Shown: positions 1 to 10,376, numbered from the stretch's first letter. The stretch is DNA of 64,000 nucleotides from CAZCAC01 sp964496575 (GCA_964496575.1 CAZCAC010000012.1:1-64000), one strand, 5' to 3'. Numbers and translations: made by a program. Notes: generated by a model not told the origin, from the sequence alone.

Positions 1-2279
1 GTTTCCATCAGGAAGGGGTGAAGGACGGCCACCCAAACAAGGGTCTGTACTGGTCTGAGCTGGTCGACGATGACGAACAGTACAAGTGCTCGACCTTCGC
101 GCGTCGGGTGCAGGTGATCGAATCGGCCAAGGCGCTGGTGGTGTCGACCCTTCCGACACCGACGATGAAGCACCCTGCCGTCCTGTCCATGAGCCGGACG
201 ATGAGTTTCGATCAGACGATGCTCGGTTTGCTTCCGGGGGAGGCGTCCTGGACGAAGTTCATTCCCACCTCGGCAGGAGGATGGATTCGCCACGGATATA
301 CCCTCGTTTACGATCTGGAGCAGAAGGACACTTGGCAAAGCGGGATGAGGAACACCGCTGCGCAGGCGAACATGGGTCGGCAGATGTACGGGCCTTCGCT
401 CCAGGCTTCCGGCACGCTTTCCTTTTTCGCAGGGGGGGAGTACGAGGTGAGTCGTCTGGTGGACCCCGATCGCGAGGCCGCATGGAACCAGCTCGATCTC
501 TATCGGGTGGAGTTCTCCGGGTGGCCGCCGGCTTTTGGCAACCTCCTGACGGACCCCAGCAAGAAGGTCCGCTACAAGGAGTATCGAACGGGCCGCTGGG
601 TCTATCGGGCGGCGCTGAATGCCGCGAACCCGCAGGTGCTGGCCACGGGCAACAATGACGGCGGTCTGGTCCCGACGCCACCCATGGTGCTCGACCTCAC
701 CCAGCCCGGCGGCGCGAAGATCGTCGACAACTTCGACTACGATCCCAACGGTACGTCGCTACCGGGAGACGACGATCCGCAGCGCAACGATGGAACGAAT
801 GGGATCCTCTACGAACCGGACGCGGGTTTTGCGAAACTGGTCAATCCCGCGGAACCGGACGAAGGCTACTGGGAATACCGCTTCGGGATGCGTCGCTGGG
901 ATCCGGGTTCTCCGCCGAAGCTGATGCGCTGGCGCCTGGCCAAGATGTTCGGGGGGCTCGATGTGACCAACCCCGATACCACCGATCCGCCGTACGAGAA
1001 GAAGGCGATCTTCCTGACGGCTCCACCGGATCAGTTTCTGTCGATCGGGTACTACCAGTACTCGGGGGCGGGGTACAGCCCGGACTACTATCTGGATACG
1101 GGCAAGAACTACCTCTTCGCCTCGGTGTTCCAGTCGCCGCAGGGGATTCGGGTGCTCGATCTCGATCAGTTGATTGCGAAGATCGATGACGATATTGCCA
1201 CCACTGATGGAGAGAATCATAGCCTGGCAGATTCCGCTTGGGTAGCCGCGATGGTCGGTGAGTTCACAACACACCCCGAGTTCTGGAACGTCGATGAGTG
1301 CCGCAACAACCCCCTGCACGACCAGGCCGCGGAGGGGTTCCTTGGCCGGGGAACATCTTTCGACGGCAAGGTTCGGACGATGCCACCTCAGTTCATCGAG
1401 CTTCCCTCGGATGGGGCCGGAAGTCCTGCGGACACGTGGGTATTGGCAGTACCGTGTGGCTATGCCGGCTGTGATGAGAATGCGACTGAGTTCGCCGGCC
1501 ACTCGGGGTGGAAGCCGCAGCCCGAGTTTTGGGTTGGAGCTGGGTACTCCAGGCTGATGGTACGGTTCTTCGACATCAGCGATCATACTCTGATCAGCAA
1601 TTACAATGGGGATCCTGCCCACACCGGATCGGAGCTCGTGCCCGCCTACACGCTCCTCGGTCCCGACGAGAGTAGCTCCGCCATGTTCTTGAGGACTCTC
1701 CATCTCGATCTGGAGGGCAACGCCGACAAGTACTTCTGCTTCGTGGCTGATCTTGGAGGGCACATGTATGTCTACGAGATCACCGACCTTCTCACCCTTG
1801 ATCCGGACTACTCCCAGGACGGTGATCCCCCCCTGGGTATCAAGTCCCACATCCACTACGGCGCCACCATCGGACCCGATACCACCTACCCGAACAGACT
1901 CTTACCCTTCGCGACCTACGAGCCGCCCGACTGTCTCGCCGACGATCAGATCTCGAATATCTGGGACGTCGAGGTCGACGCGGCTCACTGGGTAGACGGC
2001 GGATTGAACGTACATGACGAGGTCTACGTCTACGTCAGCGTTCAACGTGAAGGAGTGCAGGTGCTTCGCCTCGATGTGGATGCCATCAACCCCGAGGATC
2101 GTCTCGTTCCGGTGAAGTTGATCCAGACACCTGGCGAGACCAGCTTCCTGTACCTGTGCGATGTACCGCAAGCGCTCGAAGATACCGACGCCGGAAACTA
2201 CGTCACGGACAAGCTCCTGTTCATCGGCGACGCCATCGCTGGGTTCCGGATCTACACGTACAAACTCGAGTCGCAGTAG
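1..2279 (+). CDS. Secreted-type protein of unknown function, 5'-truncated by the window
   Basis: The reading frame is open from the window edge, so the true start probably lies outside; the first internal start is a GTG at 18. About 758 residues are visible. I do not recognise a family. Late stretches such as GIRVLDLDQL, FFDISDHTLISNYNGD, HMYVYEITDLLTL and GVQVLRLDVDAI recur with similar spacing and resemble the blades of LVIVD-type propellers, in which each repeat states what an entity displays. The middle is rich in Tyr, Trp, Asp and Pro, as in extracellular proteins. A second secreted protein begins 6 bases after the stop, so the two are probably co-transcribed. Codon use is less extreme in G+C than in most of the window. 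Calling it a propeller is an inference from repeat-like text only. Confidence 0.6.
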   Translation, partial: FHQEGVKDGHPNKGLYWSELVDDDEQYKCSTFARRVQVIESAKALVVSTLPTPTMKHPAVLSMSRTMSFDQTMLGLLPGEASWTKFIPTSAGGWIRHGYTLVYDLEQKDTWQSGMRNTAAQANMGRQMYGPSLQASGTLSFFAGGEYEVSRLVDPDREAAWNQLDLYRVEFSGWPPAFGNLLTDPSKKVRYKEYRTGRWVYRAALNAANPQVLATGNNDGGLVPTPPMVLDLTQPGGAKIVDNFDYDPNGTSLPGDDDPQRNDGTNGILYEPDAGFAKLVNPAEPDEGYWEYRFGMRRWDPGSPPKLMRWRLAKMFGGLDVTNPDTTDPPYEKKAIFLTAPPDQFLSIGYYQYSGAGYSPDYYLDTGKNYLFASVFQSPQGIRVLDLDQLIAKIDDDIATTDGENHSLADSAWVAAMVGEFTTHPEFWNVDECRNNPLHDQAAEGFLGRGTSFDGKVRTMPPQFIELPSDGAGSPADTWVLAVPCGYAGCDENATEFAGHSGWKPQPEFWVGAGYSRLMVRFFDISDHTLISNYNGDPAHTGSELVPAYTLLGPDESSSAMFLRTLHLDLEGNADKYFCFVADLGGHMYVYEITDLLTLDPDYSQDGDPPLGIKSHIHYGATIGPDTTYPNRLLPFATYEPPDCLADDQISNIWDVEVDAAHWVDGGLNVHDEVYVYVSVQREGVQVLRLDVDAINPEDRLVPVKLIQTPGETSFLYLCDVPQALEDTDAGNYVTDKLLFIGDAIAGFRIYTYKLESQ

Positions 2280-2285
2280 TCTCCC

Positions 2286-4007
2286 ATGATCCGTCTCCCC
2301 TGCAACTCTCGGCCCCGGCGCGGGCACTCCCTTCCCCTGGGACTGGGATTGCTCGTGTCCGGGTTGGCGTCCTTGCCCGTCTCGGCTCAGGAGGTCCTCC
2401 ATGCCTTCGTCGGCGATGAATCTCAATGGGACGTTCTCATTCGTGAGTTCTCGGCGATCGGAGACGTCAATGCAGATGGAGTGATGGACTTTCTCTATGG
2501 CAGCCCAGGAGCGCACATGCACCGCGTACGCTCGGGAAAGGACTGGTCCACGCTGGCAAGATACCGGAGCACCTACCGGCCGCACTACCCGGACAGTCAC
2601 GGAACCAGTGTCACGGGGGTCGGCTTCTGGGATGACGACGATGTCCCCGACTACGCCGTCGGCGCTTCCCATGCGTTCACCACCCAATTCTACGAGGGAG
2701 CGGTTCGCGTGTTCAGCGGCGCGACCCACACCTTGATCCAGGAGTTCACCGGACACGCCCCCTGGGAACGAATCGGGGTCAAGGTATTCGGGCTCGGAGA
2801 CCTCGATGGGGACGGTCATTTCGAGCTCGCGACCACCGGCCTCATGGAGCAATGGGTTCGCATCTACTGTTCCCGCTCGGACTCCGTGTTTCGAGAACAC
2901 TCGGCGCTGTGGTTCAGCGGAAACAAGGGTACGCCGGTCGCCTCGTACGGCGATTGGGACGGGGACGGATGCCGCGACTATCTGATAGGGGAAGGCACCT
3001 ACCCGTTCTTGCCGGGAAGCAAAGGGCGAGTCAGGCTCTTTTCGGGAAGGACTGGAGTCGAGCTGTTGGAGATGGCCGGAAACCGCGAGGAGGAGCTGAC
3101 GGGAGCCTCGGTCTGCGTCGCGGGTGACTGGAACGGGGATGGCATAGACGACATCGCTGCGGGTGCCCCGGGAAGCTTGGGGCCGGCCAATGGCCCAAGG
3201 TGCGGTGTCTACATTTTCTCCGGCGCCGACGGTTCGATCCTACGGTTCCTCGATGGAAGCGGCTACACCGAGGAAAAGGCCGGATTCGGCTACTCCACCG
3301 TCTCGGGGAAAGACGTCAACGGCGATGGCTTCCCCGACCTCCTCGTCGGCGCTCCGGCCGAGACTGTGCAGCCACCCCATTACCGAGAAGGCGCCGTGTA
3401 CGTGATCTCCGGCCGCACCGGGTCCGTGCTGTGGCGACTCGAGGGCCCGCCGGACGACGACTACAACCTCGGCCGCTACGTCTACCTGATCGACGACCAC
3501 GACGGCGACGGTCTCGCCGAGTGGGTCGTCTCCGACCCCCAGTTCATCCCCCCCGGCTCCATCTACCCGCGGGGCCGCATCACCATCTACCGCGGCGCCT
3601 TCGGCGACCGCTGGGATGGCTGCCCCACGACCCCCAACTCCGCCGGCCCCGGCGCGAGCCTCCACGCCTCCGGCCCGATCAGCCGGCGCTGCAACGCCCT
3701 GGAGCTTTCGGTCACCGAGGCCCCACCCTCCGCCGCCGCCCAGCTCGTCTACGGCACGCCCGGCCCCCCGACCCCCTTCGGGGCGGGGACCCTGTGCGTC
3801 GCGGGCACGCCGCACCTCGCCACCTCGGTCGTCACCGACACGGGCGGCGCGGCGCTGTTCCCGATCGACCTCTGGCAACCCCCCTTCGACTCCGGCCCCG
3901 CCGCGGTCGCGATCGGTGACACGGTCGCGTTCCAGGTCCTCTACGCCGATCAGCCCGCCGGCACCCGCAACGCCAGCAACTCGATCGTCATCCAGCTCCT
4001 CCCCTGA
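2286..4007 (+). CDS. Secreted FG-GAP (integrin-alpha-type) repeat protein
   Basis: A 573-residue protein with a hydrophobic signal peptide ending near SVSAQEV (about residue 35). At least six FG-GAP/calcium-loop repeats follow, each with a D-x-(D/N)-x-D-G core: GDVNADGVMDF, GDLDGDGHFEL, GDWDGDGCRDY, GDWNGDGIDDI, KDVNGDGFPDL and DDHDGDGLAEW. This is the seven-bladed propeller type found in integrin alpha chains and many planctomycete surface proteins. The last 140 residues (from WDGCPTTPNS) form a separate beta-rich Ala/Pro domain. The DNA of that C-terminal part is visibly richer in G+C at third positions than the repeats. The 3' end overlaps the convergent BatD-like gene by 20 bases. The ligand is unknown; adhesion or surface display is inferred. 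Confidence 0.8.
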   Translation: MIRLPCNSRPRRGHSLPLGLGLLVSGLASLPVSAQEVLHAFVGDESQWDVLIREFSAIGDVNADGVMDFLYGSPGAHMHRVRSGKDWSTLARYRSTYRPHYPDSHGTSVTGVGFWDDDDVPDYAVGASHAFTTQFYEGAVRVFSGATHTLIQEFTGHAPWERIGVKVFGLGDLDGDGHFELATTGLMEQWVRIYCSRSDSVFREHSALWFSGNKGTPVASYGDWDGDGCRDYLIGEGTYPFLPGSKGRVRLFSGRTGVELLEMAGNREEELTGASVCVAGDWNGDGIDDIAAGAPGSLGPANGPRCGVYIFSGADGSILRFLDGSGYTEEKAGFGYSTVSGKDVNGDGFPDLLVGAPAETVQPPHYREGAVYVISGRTGSVLWRLEGPPDDDYNLGRYVYLIDDHDGDGLAEWVVSDPQFIPPGSIYPRGRITIYRGAFGDRWDGCPTTPNSAGPGASLHASGPISRRCNALELSVTEAPPSAAAQLVYGTPGPPTPFGAGTLCVAGTPHLATSVVTDTGGAALFPIDLWQPPFDSGPAAVAIGDTVAFQVLYADQPAGTRNASNSIVIQLLP

Positions 4008-5310
4008 CCGATACGGAGGGCGAGATCCGGCGCGGGTTCAGCGGGGGGAGCGATGTGGGCGTTCTCGTCTCCCGACGGAGCCGCGAGCGAGCGAGCGACA
4101 AGGCCCTCTCCAGCTCGTGCGGCGACGACAGCGGCTCCCGACCGAGCGCCGCCACCTGCAGCGCTTCGAGCGCCACGTCCAGCTCCGGTTCGGGGCTCCG
4201 CTCGAGCAGCGACGCCAGGGTCGGCGACCGGCGCGACTCCAGAGCGACGTTCAGCCAGGCGTAGAGGGCGGCGAGCGTCGCTGGCGCATCGGCCCGGCGA
4301 CAGGCCTCGCGCAGGTGGGCGAAGCGGCCGGCTTCACTCGCGTCGCGCTGCTCCCTCCACCGCGCGAGCAGCGCATCCAGCTCGGCGCGCTTCCAGGCCG
4401 CGATGGAGGCGGCGACGATCAGCAGACCGAGCGCGACGAGCCACCAGGGCGAGACGCCGGCGCCGCTTCCCGTGATTGGCGCCGCCTCTTCTCCGGGCTC
4501 GTCCACGCCTGGTGCAACGGTGAAGGTCACCCCTTCCAGCACCTCGCGCCGCAACACCAGATCGTCCGTATCCCACCAGGTGATCGCCAGCGCCGGCAAC
4601 GTGATCTCTCCCGCGCGCTCGCAGACGTAGGTGACCGCGTCCTCCCGCTCGCCGGTGAACTCGCCACGCTCGGTCCGGTCGCGCACGACCGGCGGCTCGG
4701 AGTAAGCGGCGAGTCCCTCCACCTCCAGCGGCGGCAGCGGGGGGAGGGCCATCGCCGGCAGATCGGGTGCGGAGCGCTCGATGCGTCGCGTGAACGCATC
4801 CCCCACCGTCGCCTCCCCAGGCTCGCGATCCCACCGGTCGCGCACGGTGAGCTCGCCGGTGCTGACCAGGAACGCGATCCCCTCCGCGCCAGGCGGTCGC
4901 TGGAGCTCGACGGTGAACGCCTCGCTCTCCAGCGTCACCTCGGTGGGTTTCGCCGCGCCGACGCCGGCCACGCCGAAGTGGGCCGGGATCGGCGGGACGG
5001 TGCAGCTCCCCTCCCGCTGGAGGAACAGCGCGAAGGCGTGCCGCTGCACGCTGTAGCTCTGGCCGTCGATCGTCTCCGAGGAGACCACCGGACGATCCGC
5101 GACCTGGAGCAGGATGCCGCCGGGGACCTCGGGCAGGTCGAAGGTCGACGCGCCGGAGAACCAGGTCGGCGAGAGGAGCTCGACGTTCAGGACGATCCGC
5201 TGGCCCGTCCAGAAGGGCCCTTCGGCCGCGAGCTCGGTGCGAATCCCCGGCTCCTGGCCGAAGGCGGTCGACGCGAGGATCGCGGGGAAGAGCAGGTTGA
5301 GCCACTTCAT
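3988..5310 (-). CDS. BatD-like membrane protein, last gene of the MoxR/Bat operon
   Basis: A 440-residue protein. The start at 5310 (MKWLNLLFPA) is chosen because it opens a signal peptide and its ATG overlaps the preceding stop as ATGA. After the signal peptide come about 290 residues of beta-rich sequence with BatD-type text (GPFWTGQRIVLNVEL, VERSAPDLPAM-like strings, YVCERAGEITLPAL), then one membrane helix near residue 300 (SPWWLVALGLLIVAASI) and a basic cytoplasmic tail of about 120 residues with helical repeats. BatD (oxygen tolerance family, PF13584) is usually membrane-anchored with its beta domains in the periplasm, and is encoded with BatA/BatB and MoxR, as here. The role is probably assembly or stress protection of envelope complexes; the exact substrate is unknown. 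The last 20 bases overlap the convergent FG-GAP gene. Confidence 0.8.
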   Translation of the reverse strand: MKWLNLLFPAILASTAFGQEPGIRTELAAEGPFWTGQRIVLNVELLSPTWFSGASTFDLPEVPGGILLQVADRPVVSSETIDGQSYSVQRHAFALFLQREGSCTVPPIPAHFGVAGVGAAKPTEVTLESEAFTVELQRPPGAEGIAFLVSTGELTVRDRWDREPGEATVGDAFTRRIERSAPDLPAMALPPLPPLEVEGLAAYSEPPVVRDRTERGEFTGEREDAVTYVCERAGEITLPALAITWWDTDDLVLRREVLEGVTFTVAPGVDEPGEEAAPITGSGAGVSPWWLVALGLLIVAASIAAWKRAELDALLARWREQRDASEAGRFAHLREACRRADAPATLAALYAWLNVALESRRSPTLASLLERSPEPELDVALEALQVAALGREPLSSPHELERALSLARSRLRRETRTPTSLPPLNPRRISPSVSVRGGAG

Positions 5311-5930
5311 TCCTGCTCCTCCTGCCACTGCTGGTAGGCGAAGCGCGCGCGCAGGAAGTCCGCCGGGCGCGTCTCCACCTTGCGCAGCCAGAGCGCGCGC
5401 AGCTCCGCCTCGCTCAGCGGGTCGCCGCCGTCGACCTCCACCGTCTCCTGCTCGGAATCGCCGCCCTGGTTCTTGCCGTCGAAGACGAGCTCGTCCGCTG
5501 CCAGCATGCCGCCGGTGCCACCGACGTCCTCGACTTCGGGGTTCTTCAGGAGGTGACGCAACCGCGCCAGCTCGTGGTTCTCCTCCGCCTCGCGCCAGCC
5601 GGGTCGCAGCTGCAACGCGCGTTCGTAGGCCTTCATCGCCTCGGTGTACTCGCCCAGCATCACCAGCGCGTTGCCGCGGTTGAAGGCGCCCTCCGCGCTC
5701 GCGGTGCGGCCGAGCACGGAGGCGGCCTCCTCGAACTCGCCGGCGCGGAAGAGCGCGACGCCGCGGCGTTCGGGATCGGTGTACTCCTCGGCGGCTTCGG
5801 CGAAGCGCTCCGCGTCGAAGTCTCTCTGAGCGCGCTGCTCCGGTCGCGACCACAGTTCGTCCGAGCAACCGGCGGCGAGCAACAGGGCGACGGCGAGCGC
5901 CGCGCTGGCGGAGTGACGGCGCTCAGACAT
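5307..5930 (-). CDS. TPR lipoprotein of the Bat operon (BatC/BatE-like)
   Basis: A 207-residue protein. The start at 5930 (MSERRHSASA) is preferred over upstream starts because it begins a lipoprotein signal with the lipobox LLAAGC (Cys22). The middle has tetratricopeptide-like helices: YTDPERRGVALFRAGEFEEA, then EGAFNRGNALVMLGEYTEAM and YERALQLRPGWREAEEN, matching the canonical TPR spacing. The acidic C-terminus has no obvious domain. It overlaps its upstream neighbour by 8 bases and its downstream neighbour by 4, so the genes are translationally coupled. In Bat operons a TPR protein (BatC or BatE) is thought to act as a scaffold for the vWA proteins in the periplasm. Lipid anchoring to a membrane is inferred from the lipobox. 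Confidence 0.8.
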   Translation of the reverse strand: MSERRHSASAALAVALLLAAGCSDELWSRPEQRAQRDFDAERFAEAAEEYTDPERRGVALFRAGEFEEAASVLGRTASAEGAFNRGNALVMLGEYTEAMKAYERALQLRPGWREAEENHELARLRHLLKNPEVEDVGGTGGMLAADELVFDGKNQGGDSEQETVEVDGGDPLSEAELRALWLRKVETRPADFLRARFAYQQWQEEQE

Positions 5931-7914
5931 CGGCGATCCTCCATCCCGGCCGGAACCAGAAGAGACCGATGAGGAGCAACACCGGCAGCAGCCAGTACCC
6001 GGCATCCCGCCAGCGCTCGCCCCCTTCGGCCATCCGGGCGAAGCTCGTCTCCACCTCACCCGCCAGCCGCTCGACATCGCGGTCGTCGGCGCTGATCACG
6101 GTGAGGCTCCCGCCGGCCGCGTCGGCCGCGCGCTCCAGGGCGGTGCGATCGAGCGCCGGCGCGGATGGGCTCCCCGGCGGGACGAAGGCGTCCGGGGCAC
6201 CGGCGACCGCCAGCAGGTGCACCGGCGCCCCGCCACTCCGGCGCTGCTCCTCCAGCGCGGAGAGTTGATCGGGCGGCACGCCGTCGGTGACCAGCACGAT
6301 CGACCCCGGCGCTCCGGAGGTGCGCAGCATCTCGTTCGAGAGGGCGACCGCCTCGCCGGTCGCTTCACCCTCGACCGGCATGATCTCGGGGCCGAGCTCG
6401 GCGGCGAAGGTCGAGACGATCTCCGCGTCGGCGGTCGGCGGCATCACCGTGTGGGCGCTGCCCGCGAAGGCGACCAGCCCCGCTCGCGCGCCGGGCCGCC
6501 GCTCGAGCAGGTCGCGGACCTTGTGCGCCGCTCGCTCCAGGCGCGAGGGCTGCACGTCCTGGGCGAGCATCGTCGGAGTGACCTCGATCGCGATCACCAC
6601 CGCGGCGCTGTCCTCGGCGAAGGGCGCGGGCTCGCGCTGCCAGGCGGGGCCGGCGAGGGCGACGATCGAGACCAGCCCGCCGGCCGCCAGCACGACGCCC
6701 GGACGCAAGCGCCCGCGCCGGTTCGCACCGACGAGCAGCGCCCGGAGTAGGTGCTCGTCGACGTGCTTCGAGAGCGCGCCCTCGACCCGGCCTCGCTGCC
6801 AGGCGGCCACCACGATCATCACCAGCGGCAGCAGCGCGAACCACCAGGCGGGGCGCAGGAAGTGGAAGTCGCCGGTGAACGGGGAGCTCGCCGAGACGAG
6901 CGTCAGGAGGGCGAGGAAGGAGGCCGCGGCGGCCGCCGGGCGCAGCGCCGAGCGGAGGTGCCGCAGCGCGCGGTGGACGAGCACCAGCAGGAATGCCAGC
7001 GCGAGCGGCCAGTGGAACAGGTCTCGCGTCGGCCGGTGGGAGATCGTCTCCACCTCGCGCACGTCGAGCTCGTCGATCCGCTCGTAGATCGTGGCGAGCT
7101 CGTCGCGGTCGCTCGCCCGGAAGAAGCCTCCTCCGGTGGTGTTCGCCACGCGGCGCAACGCCTCCTCGTCGAGCTTCTCCTCGCCGACCGCCAGCGGGTC
7201 GCCGACGGCGATGGTGTGGATCACGATGCCCTCGTCGCGCGCGATGCGCGCCGCCTCGTCGGGCGGCACGTCGCTGCCGGTGTCGTTGCCGTCCGTCAGG
7301 ACGATCAGCAAGCGATCCTCCACCTCGCTGCGCTCGAAGACGGAGATCGACAGCCCGATCGCATCCCCCATCGCCGTGCGCGGCCCGGCCATCCGCACCT
7401 GCAGCTCGTCGAGCAGCTGCCGGCAGACGTCGAGATCCTCGGTGAAGGGCACCTGTACGAACGCGGCGGTGCCGAAGACGATCAGGCCGACGCGGTCGCC
7501 CTCGCGGCGCGCGAGGAACTCGTCGAGCACCTCCTTGACCGCGGTGAGGCGATCGACCTCTTCCCCCGCGCTATTCTCGAAGTCGGTCGACTCCATCGAG
7601 CCGGAGAGGTCGACGGCGAGCAGGAGGTCGCGCGTCGGCACGGTCTTCAGCACGGGCTCCTCGACCAGCTGCGGCCGGGCCGCGGCGACGACGAGACCGA
7701 TCCACGTGATCCACAGCAGGACGCGCTGGACCAGCGTGGAGCGCAGCACCACCGCCCCCTTGCCCGCCTCGCTCCCGGTCAGCGCGGAGAGGCGGCCCAT
7801 GTTCGGCACCGCGATCGCCACCCTCCGCTCGCGATACGCCGGCAGCACCAGCCGCAGGAGGAGTGGCAGGAGCAGCAGCGCCGGCAGCAGCCAGGGGTGA
7901 TCGAGGGTGAACAC
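5923..7914 (-). CDS. BatA-BatB fusion with two vWA domains, the second with an altered MIDAS
   Basis: A 663-residue protein from a GTG start at 7914, 10 bases after the upstream stop; longer starts would overlap DUF4381 deeply and add an Arg/Pro-rich shadow sequence. Two halves each look like a complete Bat protein. Residues 1-310: membrane helices near 9-25 and 61-79, then a vWA domain with an intact MIDAS (D102-L-S-G-S106) and TDGND, then a closing helix. Residues 320-663: a second N-terminal pair of helices (FHFLRPAWWFALLPL), a second vWA domain and a final helix (YWLLPVLLLIGLFWF). The second domain has E444-V-T-P-T448 where D-x-S-x-S is expected, but keeps LVTDGV. BatA and BatB are usually separate genes of about 330 residues. 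They sit in the inner membrane with the vWA domains probably outside. Confidence 0.87.
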   Translation of the reverse strand: MFTLDHPWLLPALLLLPLLLRLVLPAYRERRVAIAVPNMGRLSALTGSEAGKGAVVLRSTLVQRVLLWITWIGLVVAAARPQLVEEPVLKTVPTRDLLLAVDLSGSMESTDFENSAGEEVDRLTAVKEVLDEFLARREGDRVGLIVFGTAAFVQVPFTEDLDVCRQLLDELQVRMAGPRTAMGDAIGLSISVFERSEVEDRLLIVLTDGNDTGSDVPPDEAARIARDEGIVIHTIAVGDPLAVGEEKLDEEALRRVANTTGGGFFRASDRDELATIYERIDELDVREVETISHRPTRDLFHWPLALAFLLVLVHRALRHLRSALRPAAAAASFLALLTLVSASSPFTGDFHFLRPAWWFALLPLVMIVVAAWQRGRVEGALSKHVDEHLLRALLVGANRRGRLRPGVVLAAGGLVSIVALAGPAWQREPAPFAEDSAAVVIAIEVTPTMLAQDVQPSRLERAAHKVRDLLERRPGARAGLVAFAGSAHTVMPPTADAEIVSTFAAELGPEIMPVEGEATGEAVALSNEMLRTSGAPGSIVLVTDGVPPDQLSALEEQRRSGGAPVHLLAVAGAPDAFVPPGSPSAPALDRTALERAADAAGGSLTVISADDRDVERLAGEVETSFARMAEGGERWRDAGYWLLPVLLLIGLFWFRPGWRIADV

Positions 7915-7924
7915 GGGTCTCGGG

Positions 7925-8434
7925 TCAGCGGGTCGCGGGTCGGTGTGTTCGGATCCAGTCGCGGGTGAGCGCGAGGAGTTCGGTCGCGCCCCGCTCGTCG
8001 ATCCTCTCGGCTGCGCCGGGACGGAAGGAGAGCTCGGGCAGCAGTCGGCCGGGCCCCCGGGAGAAGCGGTCGGTCTTCCCCTCGCGATCGAGGAACTCGA
8101 GCCACGCATCGCCATGGAGGGAGGCGACCTCGGCTCGCGGGTAGGCGGCGAGCGCGGTGCGCTTGATCAGCGCCGGGAGCGCCGCGAGCCCGCCGGTCCG
8201 GTCGGACCCGATCCGATCCAGCTCGGTCAGCGCGGCGCGCCGGTAGGCGTCTCGCTTCCAGCGCCGCCACCGGATCCAGGCCAGGCCGACACCCGCGAGG
8301 AGCGCGAGCACGGCGAGGACGATCCACCCCGGCGCCGGCGGCCACCACGGCAGCGGCTCGGGGACGACGATGTCGTGCAGGCGACTCAGGCTCGCGGGAT
8401 CGACGTCTTGCGGCGTGTCGTTCTGGAAGCTCAT
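7925..8434 (-). CDS. DUF4381 family membrane protein
   Basis: A 169-residue protein with a short N-terminal segment ending in LHDIVVPEPLPWWPPAPGW, a signature of DUF4381 proteins, then one membrane helix at about 34-52 (IVLAVLALLAGVGLAW), a basic stretch (RWRRWKRDAYRRAAL) and a cytoplasmic helical domain ending near THRPATR. DUF4381 genes lie between DUF58 and vWA genes in many MoxR operons, exactly as here (9 bases after DUF58, 10 before the BatA-BatB fusion). No enzymatic motif is visible. It is probably a structural subunit of the vWA membrane complex. Confidence 0.82.
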   Translation of the reverse strand: MSFQNDTPQDVDPASLSRLHDIVVPEPLPWWPPAPGWIVLAVLALLAGVGLAWIRWRRWKRDAYRRAALTELDRIGSDRTGGLAALPALIKRTALAAYPRAEVASLHGDAWLEFLDREGKTDRFSRGPGRLLPELSFRPGAAERIDERGATELLALTRDWIRTHRPATR

Positions 8435-8443
8435 CGCTCGCTG

Positions 8444-9388
8444 CTACCTCCGCGTGGGTGCTAGGTGCCCCAGGGCCCGGCGGATCTGCTCCGGCACCTC
8501 TTCGTGCGTGGAGAGGTCCAGCACCGGCGTCGAGACGCGCTGCAGGAGCCGCTTCGCGTGGCCCAGGCGCTCTTCGAACTCCTCGCCGAAGCGCCGCCGC
8601 AACGCGCTGTCGGAGGTGTCCACTTCCAGCTGCAGCTCGCCGTGCGCGGCGACCAGCCGGCCGACGTCGGGCATCCGCGCCTCCAGCGGATCGTGGACGA
8701 AGACGAGGATGACGTCGTTGTGCTCGGCGAGGCGGGTGACGAGGCGCAGCGTGCCGTCGTCCGCGCCGACGAGGTCGGTGATCACCGCGATGAGGTGGTC
8801 GTGCTTCGCCAGCCGCAGCGCGCGTTCCAGCGCCTCGTTCAGCATTCCCGGCCCGGGCGGCGCCTTCGCCTCGGCGGAGAGCGCATGGTTCTTGTCGACG
8901 ACCGCGCGCAGGATGCGCATCACCCGGTTCTGGCTGCGGTGCGGTCGGATCTCGACCACCTCCTCGTCGTCGAAGACCAGCGCACCGACGCGGTCGCCGA
9001 CCGAGAGCACGCGCCAGGCGCCCAGCGCCGCCGCTTCCGCCGCCACGACCGACTTCATCGCCCGGCGGGTGCCGAAGAACATCGACTGCCGCTGGTCGAC
9101 CAACAGCAGGCAGGGGCGATCGCGCTCCTCGCTGTAGACGCGGACGTGCGCCTTCTTCGTGCGCGCGGTGACGCGCCAGTCGATGCTGCGGATGTCGTCG
9201 CCGGGGAGGTAGCGGCGGATCTCCTCGAAGTCGAGCCCGCGGCCACGCAGGCGGGAGGCGTGCCGACCGGAGAGCACGCTGTGGATCGGCTGGCGCGGGA
9301 GGAAGGCGAACCCCTGCGCCTTGTACTGCAGGCGGATCAGCGACTGCAGGTCGGCGTGGATTCCCGGCACCTTCGTTTCCGGTCCCAT
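8444..9388 (-). CDS. DUF58 protein of the MoxR operon
   Basis: A 314-residue cytoplasmic protein. The start at 9388 (MGPETKVPG) lies 11 bases after the probable MoxR stop; the open frame continues upstream only as an antisense-like Arg-rich sequence. The DUF58 core is clear: SGRHASRLRGRGLDFEEIRRY, then YLPGDDIRSIDWRVTARTKK and VYSEERDRPCLLLVDQRQSM, the last being the vWA-like strand with D-x-x-x-S. A later strand, HLIAVITDLVGADD, fits the T-D position of the same fold. DUF58 proteins accompany MoxR ATPases and are thought to act as vWA-like partners or substrates in metal or cofactor loading and complex assembly. There are no membrane helices. Confidence 0.88.
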   Translation of the reverse strand: MGPETKVPGIHADLQSLIRLQYKAQGFAFLPRQPIHSVLSGRHASRLRGRGLDFEEIRRYLPGDDIRSIDWRVTARTKKAHVRVYSEERDRPCLLLVDQRQSMFFGTRRAMKSVVAAEAAALGAWRVLSVGDRVGALVFDDEEVVEIRPHRSQNRVMRILRAVVDKNHALSAEAKAPPGPGMLNEALERALRLAKHDHLIAVITDLVGADDGTLRLVTRLAEHNDVILVFVHDPLEARMPDVGRLVAAHGELQLEVDTSDSALRRRFGEEFEERLGHAKRLLQRVSTPVLDLSTHEEVPEQIRRALGHLAPTRR

Positions 9389-9399
9389 GGTCGGATGAG

Positions 9400-10376
<977 letters not shown>

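Noticed and set aside
3616..5337. 573-residue plus-strand frame spanning the convergent gene ends
   Set aside because: Low-complexity Pro/Ser/Arg start and antisense of the BatD-like gene.
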